Assembly: GCA_044375975.1 (NCBI GenBank)
Contig: JBILLQ010000058.1
Coordinates: 1-22,729, forward strand
DNA: 22,729 nt
Direction of reading: 5' to 3'
Source of the DNA: UBA5018 sp044375975
Lineage (GTDB): Bacteria > Cyanobacteriota > Cyanobacteriia > PCC-6307 > Cyanobiaceae
Below, piece by piece: positions 7,442 through 14,610 of this stretch. The position numbers were made by a program, and so were the translations under genes. Every line of letters starts with the position of its first letter. Within the stretch, counting starts at the first letter, position 1. The notes beneath the pieces are model-generated. The model saw nothing but the letters and a program-made list of their open reading frames with translations, ran no database searches and was not told where the DNA came from.

Positions 7442-7917
7442 ACCAGAGAGTTAAGGAAGCTGAGCAGGTCTGCCATCGCCTGGGGTTCTGGCTGGAAGCG
7501 GGGCATGGGCGGTGTACGGCCGCTCACCACCTGCTGAATCAACTGGCGTTGACTTTTGCGTTTGTTCACTCCGTGGAGATCGGGCCCGACTATCCCCTGG
7601 GCGGCGATGCCATGGCAACCGGCGCAGTTGAGCAGAAACAGCTGGCCGCCCCGCTCAGCTGAGCCCTGCAGTGCCAGGGTCTGGCGGCTGTAGGGATCGG
7701 AACGGGCACCGCCCATGGTCCAGAGCACCAGCAGGATGCAGGCGATGGTGGCCACCACCACCAGGGCTTTGATCAGACCTGGACGGTTGGGGCTTTGCAG
7801 CCCCGCAGCAGGGAGGCTGTCAACAGGGAGGCTGTCAGCAGGGAGGCTATTTGCAGAGATGCTGTCAGGGAAAAGGACATCTGGAGAGGTGGGCACTGGG
7901 GCGTGGGGGGCGGTCAC
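7438..7917 (-). CDS. cytM: Membrane-anchored c-type cytochrome, CytM-like
   Basis: A single-heme class I cytochrome c with CAGCH (C98, C101, H102) and a likely distal Met138 in TPPMPRF. A transmembrane segment at about 49-68 anchors it, with the heme domain on the lumenal or periplasmic side. Position next to petG and the membrane anchor suggest cytochrome cM, thought to act in electron transfer and in switching between photosynthesis and respiration; the exact donor and acceptor are not known from sequence. The protein is 159 aa, longer than typical CytM, because about 45 N-terminal residues precede the anchor and include a 5-residue repeat (NSLPA, DSLPV, DSLPA). It is the first gene of the leftward run, divergent from petG. 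Confidence 0.85.
   Translation of the reverse strand: MTAPHAPVPTSPDVLFPDSISANSLPADSLPVDSLPAAGLQSPNRPGLIKALVVVATIACILLVLWTMGGARSDPYSRQTLALQGSAERGGQLFLLNCAGCHGIAAQGIVGPDLHGVNKRKSQRQLIQQVVSGRTPPMPRFQPEPQAMADLLSFLNSLV
7806..7866. repeat. 15-nt repeat in the 5' end of the cytM-like gene
   Basis: The core GGGAGGCTGT recurs with a 15-base period at 7811, 7826 and 7841, with a decayed copy at 7856. It encodes the DSLPA-type repeats before the membrane anchor, on the side expected to face the cytoplasm. Confidence 0.82.
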
Positions 7918-7992
7918 AAAAGGTGTGCTGGGCTAGCGAGCAGGGCAAGGGGCGTGGAAGAATTGTGCCGCGACCGTCGTCCCAGTAACTCC
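7918..7992. promoter_or_regulatory. Divergent promoter region cytM-like / petG
   Basis: Seventy-five bases separate the divergent starts of the cytochrome and petG, so promoters for both must lie here or within the neighbouring coding sequence. I see no clean -35/-10 pair, and no Shine-Dalgarno sequence before petG. Confidence 0.4.
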
Positions 7993-8106
7993 ATGATCGA
8001 ACCTCTGCTCTGCGGCATCGTGCTCGGTCTGATTCCGGTGACCTTGCTGGGTCTGTTCGTGGCCGCCTGGAACCAGTACCGCCGCGGCACCCAGCTGGAC
8101 GCCTGA
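7993..8106 (+). CDS. petG: Cytochrome b6f complex subunit PetG
   Basis: PetG is a single-helix subunit needed for assembly and stability of the cytochrome b6f complex in the thylakoid membrane. The 37-aa sequence starts MIEPLLCGIVLGLIPVTLLG and continues to a WNQYRRG end, matching the family in length and sequence. The frame is open further upstream, but the ATG at 7993-7995 gives the exact canonical protein. It stands alone on the + strand and is followed by a strong terminator. Confidence 0.97.
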   Translation: MIEPLLCGIVLGLIPVTLLGLFVAAWNQYRRGTQLDA

Positions 8107-8126
8107 GGCGAGCCCCTGCAGGCTTG

Positions 8127-8166
8127 ATCAGTTTGGGCTTCACTTGAGCGTGAAGCCCTGATTTTT
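8127..8166 (+). terminator. Rho-independent terminator after petG
   Basis: A perfect 9-bp stem, GGGCTTCAC (8135-8143) with GTGAAGCCC (8150-8158), has a 6-base loop. It is flanked by ATCAG/CTGAT and followed by ATTTTT. It sits 28 bases after the petG stop and is oriented for petG. It also separates petG from the convergent rsmD. Confidence 0.88.
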
Positions 8167-8270
8167 GGCATCTGCTATTCATAGCCTTTGCTTGTTGCCG
8201 ATGCTTATTGCCGCCGCTTGTTGCCCCGCTCATTTGCGATGGCCAGATTTACACGGGCAAATTAATATTT

Positions 8271-8855
8271 TTACAAAGCCTTTTTAAGTCTCAGTAGTGT
8301 GGTGCTGCCATAGCGCCTTTGATCCACCAGTTCCCAGTTCCCTGGCACTGGTGGCACCAGACTGCTGCCGCATTCCAGCAATAGTTGCCCCTCCGCTTGC
8401 AGCCAGTCTCCCTGGTGCACAGCTGCGGCCAGGGCCTCGTAGAGGCCAGCTGCGTAGGGCGGGTCGGCGTAGATGAGATCGAAGCTATTTCGCTCGATGT
8501 CCAGGGCTGCTGAGCGATTGTTTCGCAACCAGAGCAGTGCCTCACAGTGGTGCACCTGCAGGGCAGGGGCCTGGCCACGGGAGCTGCCCAGGCCGGCAGC
8601 CACCGCCTCCAGATTGGTCCGGGCCACGGCGGCATGGCGGCGGTCTTGATCCACCGCCACCACCCTGGCGGCGCCGCGTTGCAGGGCTTCGCAGGCCATG
8701 GCGCCACTGCCGCAGCAGAGATCCAACCAGCTGCATCCAGGCAACTCCGGGGCCAGCATGTTCATCACCGCCTGCCGCACCCGCGCTGGGGTTGGTCTGG
8801 CCCCATTCGGCGGCGGGCTCTGCAGCCGGCGGCCGCCACTCAACCGCAGGCTCAT
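8271..8855 (-). CDS. rsmD: 16S rRNA (guanine(966)-N2)-methyltransferase RsmD
   Basis: RsmD methylates G966 of 16S rRNA using SAM. The 194-aa protein carries the SAM-binding motif LDLCCGSGAMACEAL (44-58) and the N6/N2-amine methyltransferase DPPY motif (131-134) in DLIYADPPYAAG. The N-terminal RPTPARVRQAVMNML is also typical of the family. The ATG overlaps the hisH stop as ATGA, so it is translated with hisH from one transcript. Confidence 0.93.
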   Translation of the reverse strand: MSLRLSGGRRLQSPPPNGARPTPARVRQAVMNMLAPELPGCSWLDLCCGSGAMACEALQRGAARVVAVDQDRRHAAVARTNLEAVAAGLGSSRGQAPALQVHHCEALLWLRNNRSAALDIERNSFDLIYADPPYAAGLYEALAAAVHQGDWLQAEGQLLLECGSSLVPPVPGNWELVDQRRYGSTTLLRLKKAL

Positions 8856-9502
8856 GGCCGCTGCTTAGCGCCCTGGGGCTGGCGCCCAGCCAGCCAGCGC
8901 AGCCAGCGCTGCAGCAGGTCTGTGCCGGCTTGACCAGACTTCTCGGGGTGGAACTGGCAGGCGCCAATCGCCCCCTGCCACACGGCCGCCGTTACCGATG
9001 CGTCAGCGAACTGCACCAGGGCCGTGTTGCAGCTGGGTTCGCTGGGTTCGGCGGCGTAGGAGTGCACGAAATACATCCAGGCTTCTGGACAGCCCGCGGG
9101 CAGTAAAGGGCTGGCGGTGGCGGCAATCAAGGGTTCCCAGCCCATGTGGGGAATCGGATACCCGGGGCGACGCGGCAGTGCCCGCACCCTCCCCCGCAGC
9201 AGGCCCAGGCCAGAGCGCTGGCCCTCGTCGCTGGCCTCAAACAGCAGTTGCAGGCCAAGGCAGATGCCGAGCAGGGCGCCATCGTTTTCGCACCAGCCTC
9301 GGATGGCCGCTGCCAACTCACCGCTCTCCAAGCGCTCCATCGCCGGGTCAAAAGCGCCCACGCCTGGTAAAACCAGGCCATCACAGGCCACCATGTCGGC
9401 GGCGCAGCGCACGGGTTGCACCTCGGCATCGAGGCGTTGCAAGGCGCGCTGCACTGAATGGAGATTGCCCATGCCGTAGTCGATCAGGCCGATGCGGCTC
9501 AT
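8852..9502 (-). CDS. hisH: Imidazole glycerol phosphate synthase, glutaminase subunit HisH
   Basis: HisH releases ammonia from glutamine and channels it to HisF in histidine synthesis. The class I amidotransferase triad is visible: C81 in GICLGLQ, then H185 and E187 in CQFHPEKSG. The N-terminal IGLIDYGMGNLHSV and LPGVGAF are family hallmarks. Length (216 aa) is normal. It overlaps rsmD by four bases. hisF is not in the window. Confidence 0.96.
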   Translation of the reverse strand: MSRIGLIDYGMGNLHSVQRALQRLDAEVQPVRCAADMVACDGLVLPGVGAFDPAMERLESGELAAAIRGWCENDGALLGICLGLQLLFEASDEGQRSGLGLLRGRVRALPRRPGYPIPHMGWEPLIAATASPLLPAGCPEAWMYFVHSYAAEPSEPSCNTALVQFADASVTAAVWQGAIGACQFHPEKSGQAGTDLLQRWLRWLAGRQPQGAKQRP

Positions 9503-9562
9503 GGTTCAGGCGGTGCGGGGTTTGGGCGGGAAGACTTTGAGGCGCAGAGGGGTTGGGGCGGT

Positions 9563-9592
9563 GTTAGCGAAACTTGGGCCGGCTTCGCTAAC
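9563..9592 (-). terminator. Possible hairpin terminator at the end of the sec operon
   Basis: A perfect 9-bp inverted repeat, GTTAGCGAA (9563-9571) and TTCGCTAAC (9584-9592), has a 12-base loop and overlaps the stop codon of the 62-aa gene. There is no U-tract, so termination is a guess based on position at the end of the secD-secF unit. Confidence 0.4.
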
Positions 9593-9776
9593 GCTTGCGC
9601 CGCAGCAGCAGCAGAGGCATTGTCAGCAGCACCAGCACCGCCAGGGGATGGCTGGTGATCGCCGCTCTCAATGTGGTGAGGGTGAAGTGATCGGCCAGCA
9701 ACTGCAGTTCCAGGCGCAGGTCGTAAACCGCCAGGGCTAACAGCGAGCAGGCAAGCAAGGCAGAGATGCGTAGCAT
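9588..9776 (-). CDS. Small membrane protein downstream of SecF, 62 aa
   Basis: The ATG at 9774-9776 overlaps the secF stop as TGATG, so this small gene is coupled to secF. It has two hydrophobic segments (about 3-17 and 43-58) and a basic LLLLRRKR C-terminus, typical of a small inner-membrane protein. A longer version of the same frame reaches to 10130 but is antiframe to secF, so I discard it. I do not know a function; position suggests a link to Sec or simple co-expression. Confidence 0.7.
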   Translation of the reverse strand: MLRISALLACSLLALAVYDLRLELQLLADHFTLTTLRAAITSHPLAVLVLLTMPLLLLRRKR

Positions 9777-10765
9777 CAGCGCCGCGCCAGCAATGGCAGC
9801 AGCGTTGGCGCTACGCCAATGCTGGACCAACTGCCCACAGCGATGCCCACCGTGAGGGCCACCGCAAACCAAAACAAGCTGGAGCCACCGAAAAAAATCA
9901 AGCCCAACAGCGGTAGTAAAGTGGTTAAAGAAGTGTATAGCGATCGTGTAAGCGTGGCATCCACAGCCACATCCACCTGATCTAGTAGCGGCAGCTTGCC
10001 CAGGCTGGTTTTCTGCTCCCTGATTCGATCGAAGACCACTACCGTGTCGGTGACCGAATAGCCAGCCACGGTGATCAGGGAAACTGCGAAAAGGGAGTCC
10101 ACCTCTACGCCCCAGAACAGCCCCAGCCAAGCGAATGCCCCACAGGTGATCAGCACGTCATGGGCCAAACAAACCAGGGCCAGGAAGGCGAAAGTGGCAT
10201 CATAGCGGAGACTGATGTATAGGGAGATCGCCGCAAAGCTCACCAGCAAAGAGATCAAGCTGCCCTGTAAAAGCTGGCTGCCAAGGGTGGGACCAATTGT
10301 GTTGACGGCTTTGCCATTGGGGTTGAGGGGGCCCACTTGGGCTTGCATCGCCTCGATCACGGCGGCACTTTGATTTGGGGCTAAGGCGGGCAGGCGCAGC
10401 ACCAGCGAATGGCCCTGATCCAGTACCTGCACGATGCCTCCGCTCAAGCCAGGCGCATTGCCGCCGTCATCGGCGTCTGGCAGGCGCAACTTGGCCAGCT
10501 GGGCTTGGATTTGCGGCGCCGTGATCTGGCCGCAGCTGCCCACTTTGCATTGGCGCTCCAGCTGGATTTGGCTGCCGCCAGTGAAATCGAGACCGGGGCG
10601 CAGCGGCGCCGCGATGCTGGGCGTGAACCAGCAGAGGGCCAGGCCCAGCAGGCTCAGCCCGCAGGCCAGGCCAGATCCCCACCAGGCGAGCAGGCGGTGA
10701 CGGCTGATTCGAAAGCGTGGCGACGGCAATACCTGGCCGCCGGCAGGGGCAGGGGCAGTAGTCAT
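9776..10765 (-). CDS. secF: Protein translocase subunit SecF
   Basis: SecF pairs with SecD to drive late steps of protein export using the proton motive force. The 329-aa protein has an N-terminal helix, the periplasmic LDFTGGSQIQLE motif, and the C-terminal RND-type membrane domain with GYSVTDTVVVFDRIRE. The start overlaps the secD stop as ATGA. Confidence 0.96.
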   Translation of the reverse strand: MTTAPAPAGGQVLPSPRFRISRHRLLAWWGSGLACGLSLLGLALCWFTPSIAAPLRPGLDFTGGSQIQLERQCKVGSCGQITAPQIQAQLAKLRLPDADDGGNAPGLSGGIVQVLDQGHSLVLRLPALAPNQSAAVIEAMQAQVGPLNPNGKAVNTIGPTLGSQLLQGSLISLLVSFAAISLYISLRYDATFAFLALVCLAHDVLITCGAFAWLGLFWGVEVDSLFAVSLITVAGYSVTDTVVVFDRIREQKTSLGKLPLLDQVDVAVDATLTRSLYTSLTTLLPLLGLIFFGGSSLFWFAVALTVGIAVGSWSSIGVAPTLLPLLARR

Positions 10766-12264
10766 TGGGCGGGGCTGGAGGGGAGCTGGGCGGCGGAGAG
10801 GAAATACACCTGGCGGCGCAGGGAGGGGTAGCTCATCAACAGGCGCAACAGGGCGCGGGTGCAGGTGAGGGCTGTGAAAAGGCTGAGCAGCAGACCGATG
10901 GCCAGGGTGACGGCAAAGCCCTTGACCAAGCCAGTACCGAGAGCGAAGAGGGCTATACAGCTGATCAAGCCGGTAACGTGGCCATCGAGGATGGAGGAGA
11001 AGGCCAGCGAGAAACCGGTATCAATCGAGCGAATTAATGTATTGCCGCTGCGCAACTCTTCTTTGATTCGCTCAAATATCAGCACATTTGCGTCTACGGC
11101 CATGCCAATCGACAGGATGAAACCCGCGATTCCCGGCAGGGATAATGTGACGGGAATCAGTGAATAAATTGCCAGGTTGAATAGGGAATACAGGCTCAGG
11201 GCCAGTACGGATACCAAGCCCGGCAGGCGATAAACCACCACCATGAATATGGCCACCAGGGCCAGACCCGATAGGGCGGCCACCAGGCTGGTGCGGATGT
11301 TTTCAGCCCCCAAGGAAGGGCCCACGGTGCGCACTTCCACCACCTTCACCGGCAGGGGCAGGGAGCCGCCCCGCAGTTGCACCTCCAGATCGCGGGCCTC
11401 CTCAGCAGTGAAATTGCCAGTGATGCTGGCGGCGCCGCCGGCGATGCCGGCCAGCTTGAATTCATCCCCCACCGTGGCCTCGCTGATCGAGCGGCCATCG
11501 AGCACGATGCCTAGCAGGCGGCCAGTGCCGGCGATCGACTTGGTGAGGCTGGCAAATTTTTCACCCCCCTCCCGGTTGAAGGCCAAGGTGACATCCCAGG
11601 CAATGCCAGCCTGCTGCTGCTGGCGGCCGGCCGAAACCAAATCCTTGCCGGTGAGGATAGGCTGCTCGTAGAGATCCACAATGCGGCGATTCACATTATC
11701 TAGCAACAGTTGCAACTGCTCTGTTTCGCTGGCGTCAGGGGGCACGGCAATATCGAGGCCCTGGAGTGTCTTAGCTAATTCCTCTGCCCGCAGCTTGGTT
11801 TCCGGCGGAGCTGGCTTGCCGTCCGCAGCGGCTTGGGCCTTGGCCTTGGCCTGACCCAGCACCGCCTGGGCCTGGCGTTTGAGCTTCAGCAATCCCTGCA
11901 TCTGCTGCTCGGTGCCGGGCTTTTGAGCCCGAAATTCGAGCAGTGCAGTGGTGCCAAGCACCTTGGCGGCACGGCTGGGGTCCTGTTCACCGGGAAGCTG
12001 CAGCACCAGCTGGTCTTCCCCCACACTCTGGAGGGTGGATTCAGCCACACCGAGACCGTTCACGCGCCTTTCGAGCACCTCCTTAACTGCTTCCAGCTGT
12101 TCTTCTGCCACCTTCTTGATTGCCCCAGCTGGCAACACCTGCAGGGTGAGCTGGCTGCCACCCCGGAGATCAAGGCCGAGCTGGAGTGGAAAACTGAATA
12201 ACAGGGCCCCAGATGCGATGGCCAGGGCCAGGATCAGGGCCACCCATCCTTGTTGTCTTGCCAT
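10762..12264 (-). CDS. secD: Protein translocase subunit SecD
   Basis: SecD is the larger partner of SecF. The 500-aa protein has the N-terminal helix, the LDLRGGSQLTLQ motif, a large periplasmic region with an Ala/Lys-rich segment (about 130-170), and a six-helix RND domain with the conserved GMAVDANVLIFERIKEELRSG (read in the order GMAVDAN, then LIFERIKEE). It is the first gene of the secD-secF-62-aa unit. In relatives pdhB often lies directly upstream; here 670 bases intervene. Confidence 0.97.
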   Translation of the reverse strand: MARQQGWVALILALAIASGALLFSFPLQLGLDLRGGSQLTLQVLPAGAIKKVAEEQLEAVKEVLERRVNGLGVAESTLQSVGEDQLVLQLPGEQDPSRAAKVLGTTALLEFRAQKPGTEQQMQGLLKLKRQAQAVLGQAKAKAQAAADGKPAPPETKLRAEELAKTLQGLDIAVPPDASETEQLQLLLDNVNRRIVDLYEQPILTGKDLVSAGRQQQQAGIAWDVTLAFNREGGEKFASLTKSIAGTGRLLGIVLDGRSISEATVGDEFKLAGIAGGAASITGNFTAEEARDLEVQLRGGSLPLPVKVVEVRTVGPSLGAENIRTSLVAALSGLALVAIFMVVVYRLPGLVSVLALSLYSLFNLAIYSLIPVTLSLPGIAGFILSIGMAVDANVLIFERIKEELRSGNTLIRSIDTGFSLAFSSILDGHVTGLISCIALFALGTGLVKGFAVTLAIGLLLSLFTALTCTRALLRLLMSYPSLRRQVYFLSAAQLPSSPAQ

Positions 12265-12502
12265 CGAGCTCAGAAGAGTTGTGTGAGCTGATCTGACCGC
12301 TGACCTGACGGGTGCTGTGCTAGCAGTTGCGCCATGGGTGTGCCGCTTCGCCCTAGGGTGATTTTTCTGCCACCAATGATACCAGGTTAGAGCTGTTGCC
12401 GATCACCGGTTGTAGTAATTAATTAGACAGTTAATCAAGAGTGCCTCGGCGGCGGCAATGGTTAGTTTTAGCCGGGGTGGATAGGAAAAGACCGGACAAG
12501 AT
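12265..12502. other. Upstream region of secD, turning AT-rich
   Basis: This non-coding stretch goes from GC-rich near secD to AT-rich after about 12400. It should contain the secD promoter (leftward) and any promoter for the small rightward ORF at 12503. I see no unambiguous -35/-10 pair. Confidence 0.4.
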
Positions 12503-12703
12503 ATGGAGAATAGTTTAATGATGATGCAATATCTAACATCGCTCGGGCCATGGTATTTGGTTGATTTTATCATGCTATTTTATATTAAAATCATCTTACT
12601 TCCTCTGTTACTTATTGCAACGCCTGTACTCTGTTTGGCTATAGTGTTGGCTTTGCTATATATTGCCATGCTTTCCGGTCTTTCGGTCATAGTATTAAAT
12701 TGA
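12503..12703 (+). CDS. Small AT-rich hydrophobic protein, 66 aa (hypothetical)
   Basis: The predicted protein is almost wholly hydrophobic from residue 18 on, enough for two membrane helices (about 18-43 and 45-64). GGACAAG lies just before the ATG and could serve as a weak ribosome site. Base composition is far more AT-rich than the secD and pdhB neighbours, and the orientation opposes both, so it looks acquired. I recognise no family. AT-rich DNA can produce hydrophobic frames by chance, so this is tentative. Confidence 0.4.
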   Translation: MENSLMMMQYLTSLGPWYLVDFIMLFYIKIILLPLLLIATPVLCLAIVLALLYIAMLSGLSVIVLN

Positions 12704-12732
12704 TAACTAATTGATGCGCCAAGCTGCGTTAA

Positions 12733-12843
12733 TGCCACCTCGAAAAAGCCAAGTTTCATCGATGCCGCGCTGCGAGAAACTTTGCGGCAATTGGATTATC
12801 CGCTTAGCTTAGCTAGCGAAATCGGTGGTTTTTCGAGGCGCCC
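12733..12843. mobile_element. MITE-like element A (about 111 bp)
   Basis: The ends form an inverted repeat: TGCCACCTCGAAAAA on the left, and on the right the complement of GGGCGCCTCGAAAAA. TAA flanks both sides (12730-12732 and 12844-12846), a plausible 3-base target duplication. The ends match those of element B at 17544-17672, but the interiors differ. There is no room for a transposase. Family assignment is not possible by eye; IS5-like elements are one option because of the TNA-type target. Confidence 0.65.
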
Positions 12844-12935
12844 TAAATATTTCTATTGGTTAACATGCGTAAAAAATGCAATGGTTATTCAGTTTCTTGC
12901 GGTTTGCAGTGCATTGAATGGCAGATGGATGCTGC

Positions 12936-13919
12936 TTACACTTGCCCTGCTTTGAGGGCTTTTGCAGCGGCTACGATCTGGCTTGGCTGGATGATGGTGA
13001 GATTTTCGAGCACGCCGTTATAGGGAGTGGGAATATCTTGAGAGGATAGACGCATGGGCCTTACGTCTAGTTCATCAAAGCAATTTTCAGTAATTAGAGC
13101 CATTAATTCGGCACCAATTCCACCGGTCTTCATGCATTCTTCTACGATCAATACCCGGTGGGTCTTGCGGATGGAGGCACTGATGGTGGCCATGTCGAAA
13201 GGCTTTAGGCTAACCAGGTCAATCAGTTCAACATCCACGCCGGCCTCAGTAAGCTGGTCTACTGCCTTGAGGCAGTGATGCCGCATCCTTGAGTAGGTGA
13301 GAATTGTGACATCTTTGCCTGGACGCACTATTTCCGCTTGGTCGAGAGCGCAGATATAATCGCCTTCTGGAATATTTTCGCTAAGATTGTAAAGAAGTAC
13401 GTGTTCAAAGAACAGTACCGGGTTGTTGTCTCTGATGGCGGCCTTCATCAGGCCTTTGGCGTTTGTTGGCGTGCTCACCGCCACGATTTTGATGCCGGGC
13501 ACGGCGTGGAAATAGGCCTCCAGGCGCTGGCTGTGCTCAGCCCCCAACTGACGGCCCACGCCACCAGGACCTCTCACAACCGCTGGTATGGTGTAGTTGC
13601 CACCGCTTGTATAGCGGAGCATGCCCATATTATTTGAAATTTGGTTAAAGGCAAGCAGCAGGAATCCCATGTTCATGCCCTCTACGATCGGCCGTAGGCC
13701 GGTCATGGCAGCACCGACGGCCATGCCGGTGAAGGAGTTCTCGGCAATCGGCGTATCCAGTACCCGCAGCTCGCCGTACTTTTCGTAGAGATCCTTGGTC
13801 ACCTTGTAGGAGCCGCCGTATTGGCCCACGTCCTCCCCCATCACGCAAACGTAGGGATCGCGGGCCATCTCCTCGTCGATGGCCTCCCGCAGGGCATTGA
13901 ACAGCAGTGTCTCTGCCAC
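12936..13919 (-). CDS. pdhB: Pyruvate dehydrogenase E1 component, beta subunit
   Basis: The E1 beta subunit forms the alpha2beta2 thiamine-diphosphate enzyme that decarboxylates pyruvate for acetyl-CoA synthesis. The 327-aa protein shows MGEDVGQYGGSYKVTKDL near the N-terminus, DTPIAENSFTGMAVGAAMTG (with the cofactor-binding Glu), the RGPGGVGRQLGAEHSQ segment, and the C-terminal transketolase domain with VEECMKTGGIGAEL. The start is GTG (13917-13919). The gene is somewhat richer in A/T in its 3' half than its neighbours, but the protein looks intact. Confidence 0.96.
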   Translation of the reverse strand: MAETLLFNALREAIDEEMARDPYVCVMGEDVGQYGGSYKVTKDLYEKYGELRVLDTPIAENSFTGMAVGAAMTGLRPIVEGMNMGFLLLAFNQISNNMGMLRYTSGGNYTIPAVVRGPGGVGRQLGAEHSQRLEAYFHAVPGIKIVAVSTPTNAKGLMKAAIRDNNPVLFFEHVLLYNLSENIPEGDYICALDQAEIVRPGKDVTILTYSRMRHHCLKAVDQLTEAGVDVELIDLVSLKPFDMATISASIRKTHRVLIVEECMKTGGIGAELMALITENCFDELDVRPMRLSSQDIPTPYNGVLENLTIIQPSQIVAAAKALKAGQV

Positions 13920-13990
13920 GTGGAGGTTGGTTCAGTGTTGGCCAACCTATCTCAGACTCTGGTGCGGCTTCTGCTTTTCAGCGACAAGCG

Positions 13991-14086
13991 CTAGCCGCCG
14001 GCGGCAAAGGTGGAGAGGATCAGAACGGAGAGCAGCAACCCCGGCAGCAGCAGGGTGATCAACAGCCCGAGGTCGTGTGGTGTCAT
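13991..14086 (-). CDS. Candidate 31-aa single-helix membrane protein
   Basis: A 31-codon frame starts at the ATG 14084-14086, 9 bases after the DUF3082 stop, and ends at a TAG at 13991-13993. The peptide begins MTPHDLGLLITLLLPGLLLS and continues as one hydrophobic helix ending TFAAGG. Size and composition resemble the tiny subunits of photosynthetic complexes, but I do not match it to PsbM, PetN, PetL, PsaM, Psb30 or other small subunits I know. Tight spacing in the DUF3082-pdhB gap and GC-typical codons favour a real gene. Confidence 0.55.
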   Translation of the reverse strand: MTPHDLGLLITLLLPGLLLSVLILSTFAAGG

Positions 14087-14095
14087 GCGCTGAGG

Positions 14096-14578
14096 CTAGG
14101 GGTATGGGTTGCCGTTGGCGGGCCCTGGGTTAGCGATTGCCGGCTTAACGGTTTCCGGTTCACCGGTTTCCGGTTCACCGGTTTTTGGCGTATCAGTTCC
14201 CGGCTTGATCAGGGCCAGCAGACTGCGCAGGAACACCAGGCTGAGGCCGAGGGCGATGAAGCCAAAGCTGAAGGTGGCCAGGAAGGTCATGCCCACCACC
14301 AGGGTTTTGACAGCGGTGGCGATGCTCTGGGCAATCGCCGAGCTGTAGGCGGGCGGATGCAGGCTGTAGTGGTTCACCACCCTGGCGCTCAACCCCAGAC
14401 AGAGCCAGCCGAGCAGGCCGCTGGTGAGCGCCCCGGAAAGAAAGCTGAGCGGCCCCTTGCGGGGCGGTTGATCAGGCGTGGCCAGAGGGCTGCTGGCGCC
14501 GGCGCCCAGGGGGTTTGCAGGGCTTGGTTGGCTGGAGGGGCTCGGGGCTGGCAAGGGCTGGGGAGAGGGGTCAGGCAT
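14096..14578 (-). CDS. DUF3082 membrane protein
   Basis: A cyanobacterial DUF3082 family protein of unknown function. With the ATG at 14576-14578 it has 160 aa: a Pro/Ser-rich N-terminus (1-45), a first hydrophobic segment around SGALTSGLLGWLCLGLS, and a longer one around TLVVGMTFLATFSFGFIALG, followed by a Thr/Glu/Pro tail. The tail contains TGEPETGEPET, encoded by a 15-nt repeat. The frame extends upstream to 14650 but would then overlap ispE; the chosen start leaves a 32-base gap. ispE-DUF3082 adjacency is typical of picocyanobacteria. Confidence 0.82.
   Translation of the reverse strand: MPDPSPQPLPAPSPSSQPSPANPLGAGASSPLATPDQPPRKGPLSFLSGALTSGLLGWLCLGLSARVVNHYSLHPPAYSSAIAQSIATAVKTLVVGMTFLATFSFGFIALGLSLVFLRSLLALIKPGTDTPKTGEPETGEPETVKPAIANPGPANGNPYP
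14150..14190. repeat. 15-nt repeat in the 3' end of the DUF3082 gene
   Basis: Units GGTTTCCGGTTCACC at 14150-14164 and 14165-14179 with a partial third copy. They encode the GEPET repeat in the C-terminal tail. When rephased, the unit matches 12 of 15 bases of the repeat at 151-195. Confidence 0.85.
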
Positions 14579-14610
14579 GGGCGCGCACCATTTCACATTC
14601 AGATTCAGAT

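Noticed and set aside
9777..10130. Longer version of the 62-aa ORF reaching into secF
   Set aside because: The extra part is an out-of-frame shadow of secF, rich in Gly/His/Arg; the TGATG overlap marks the real start.
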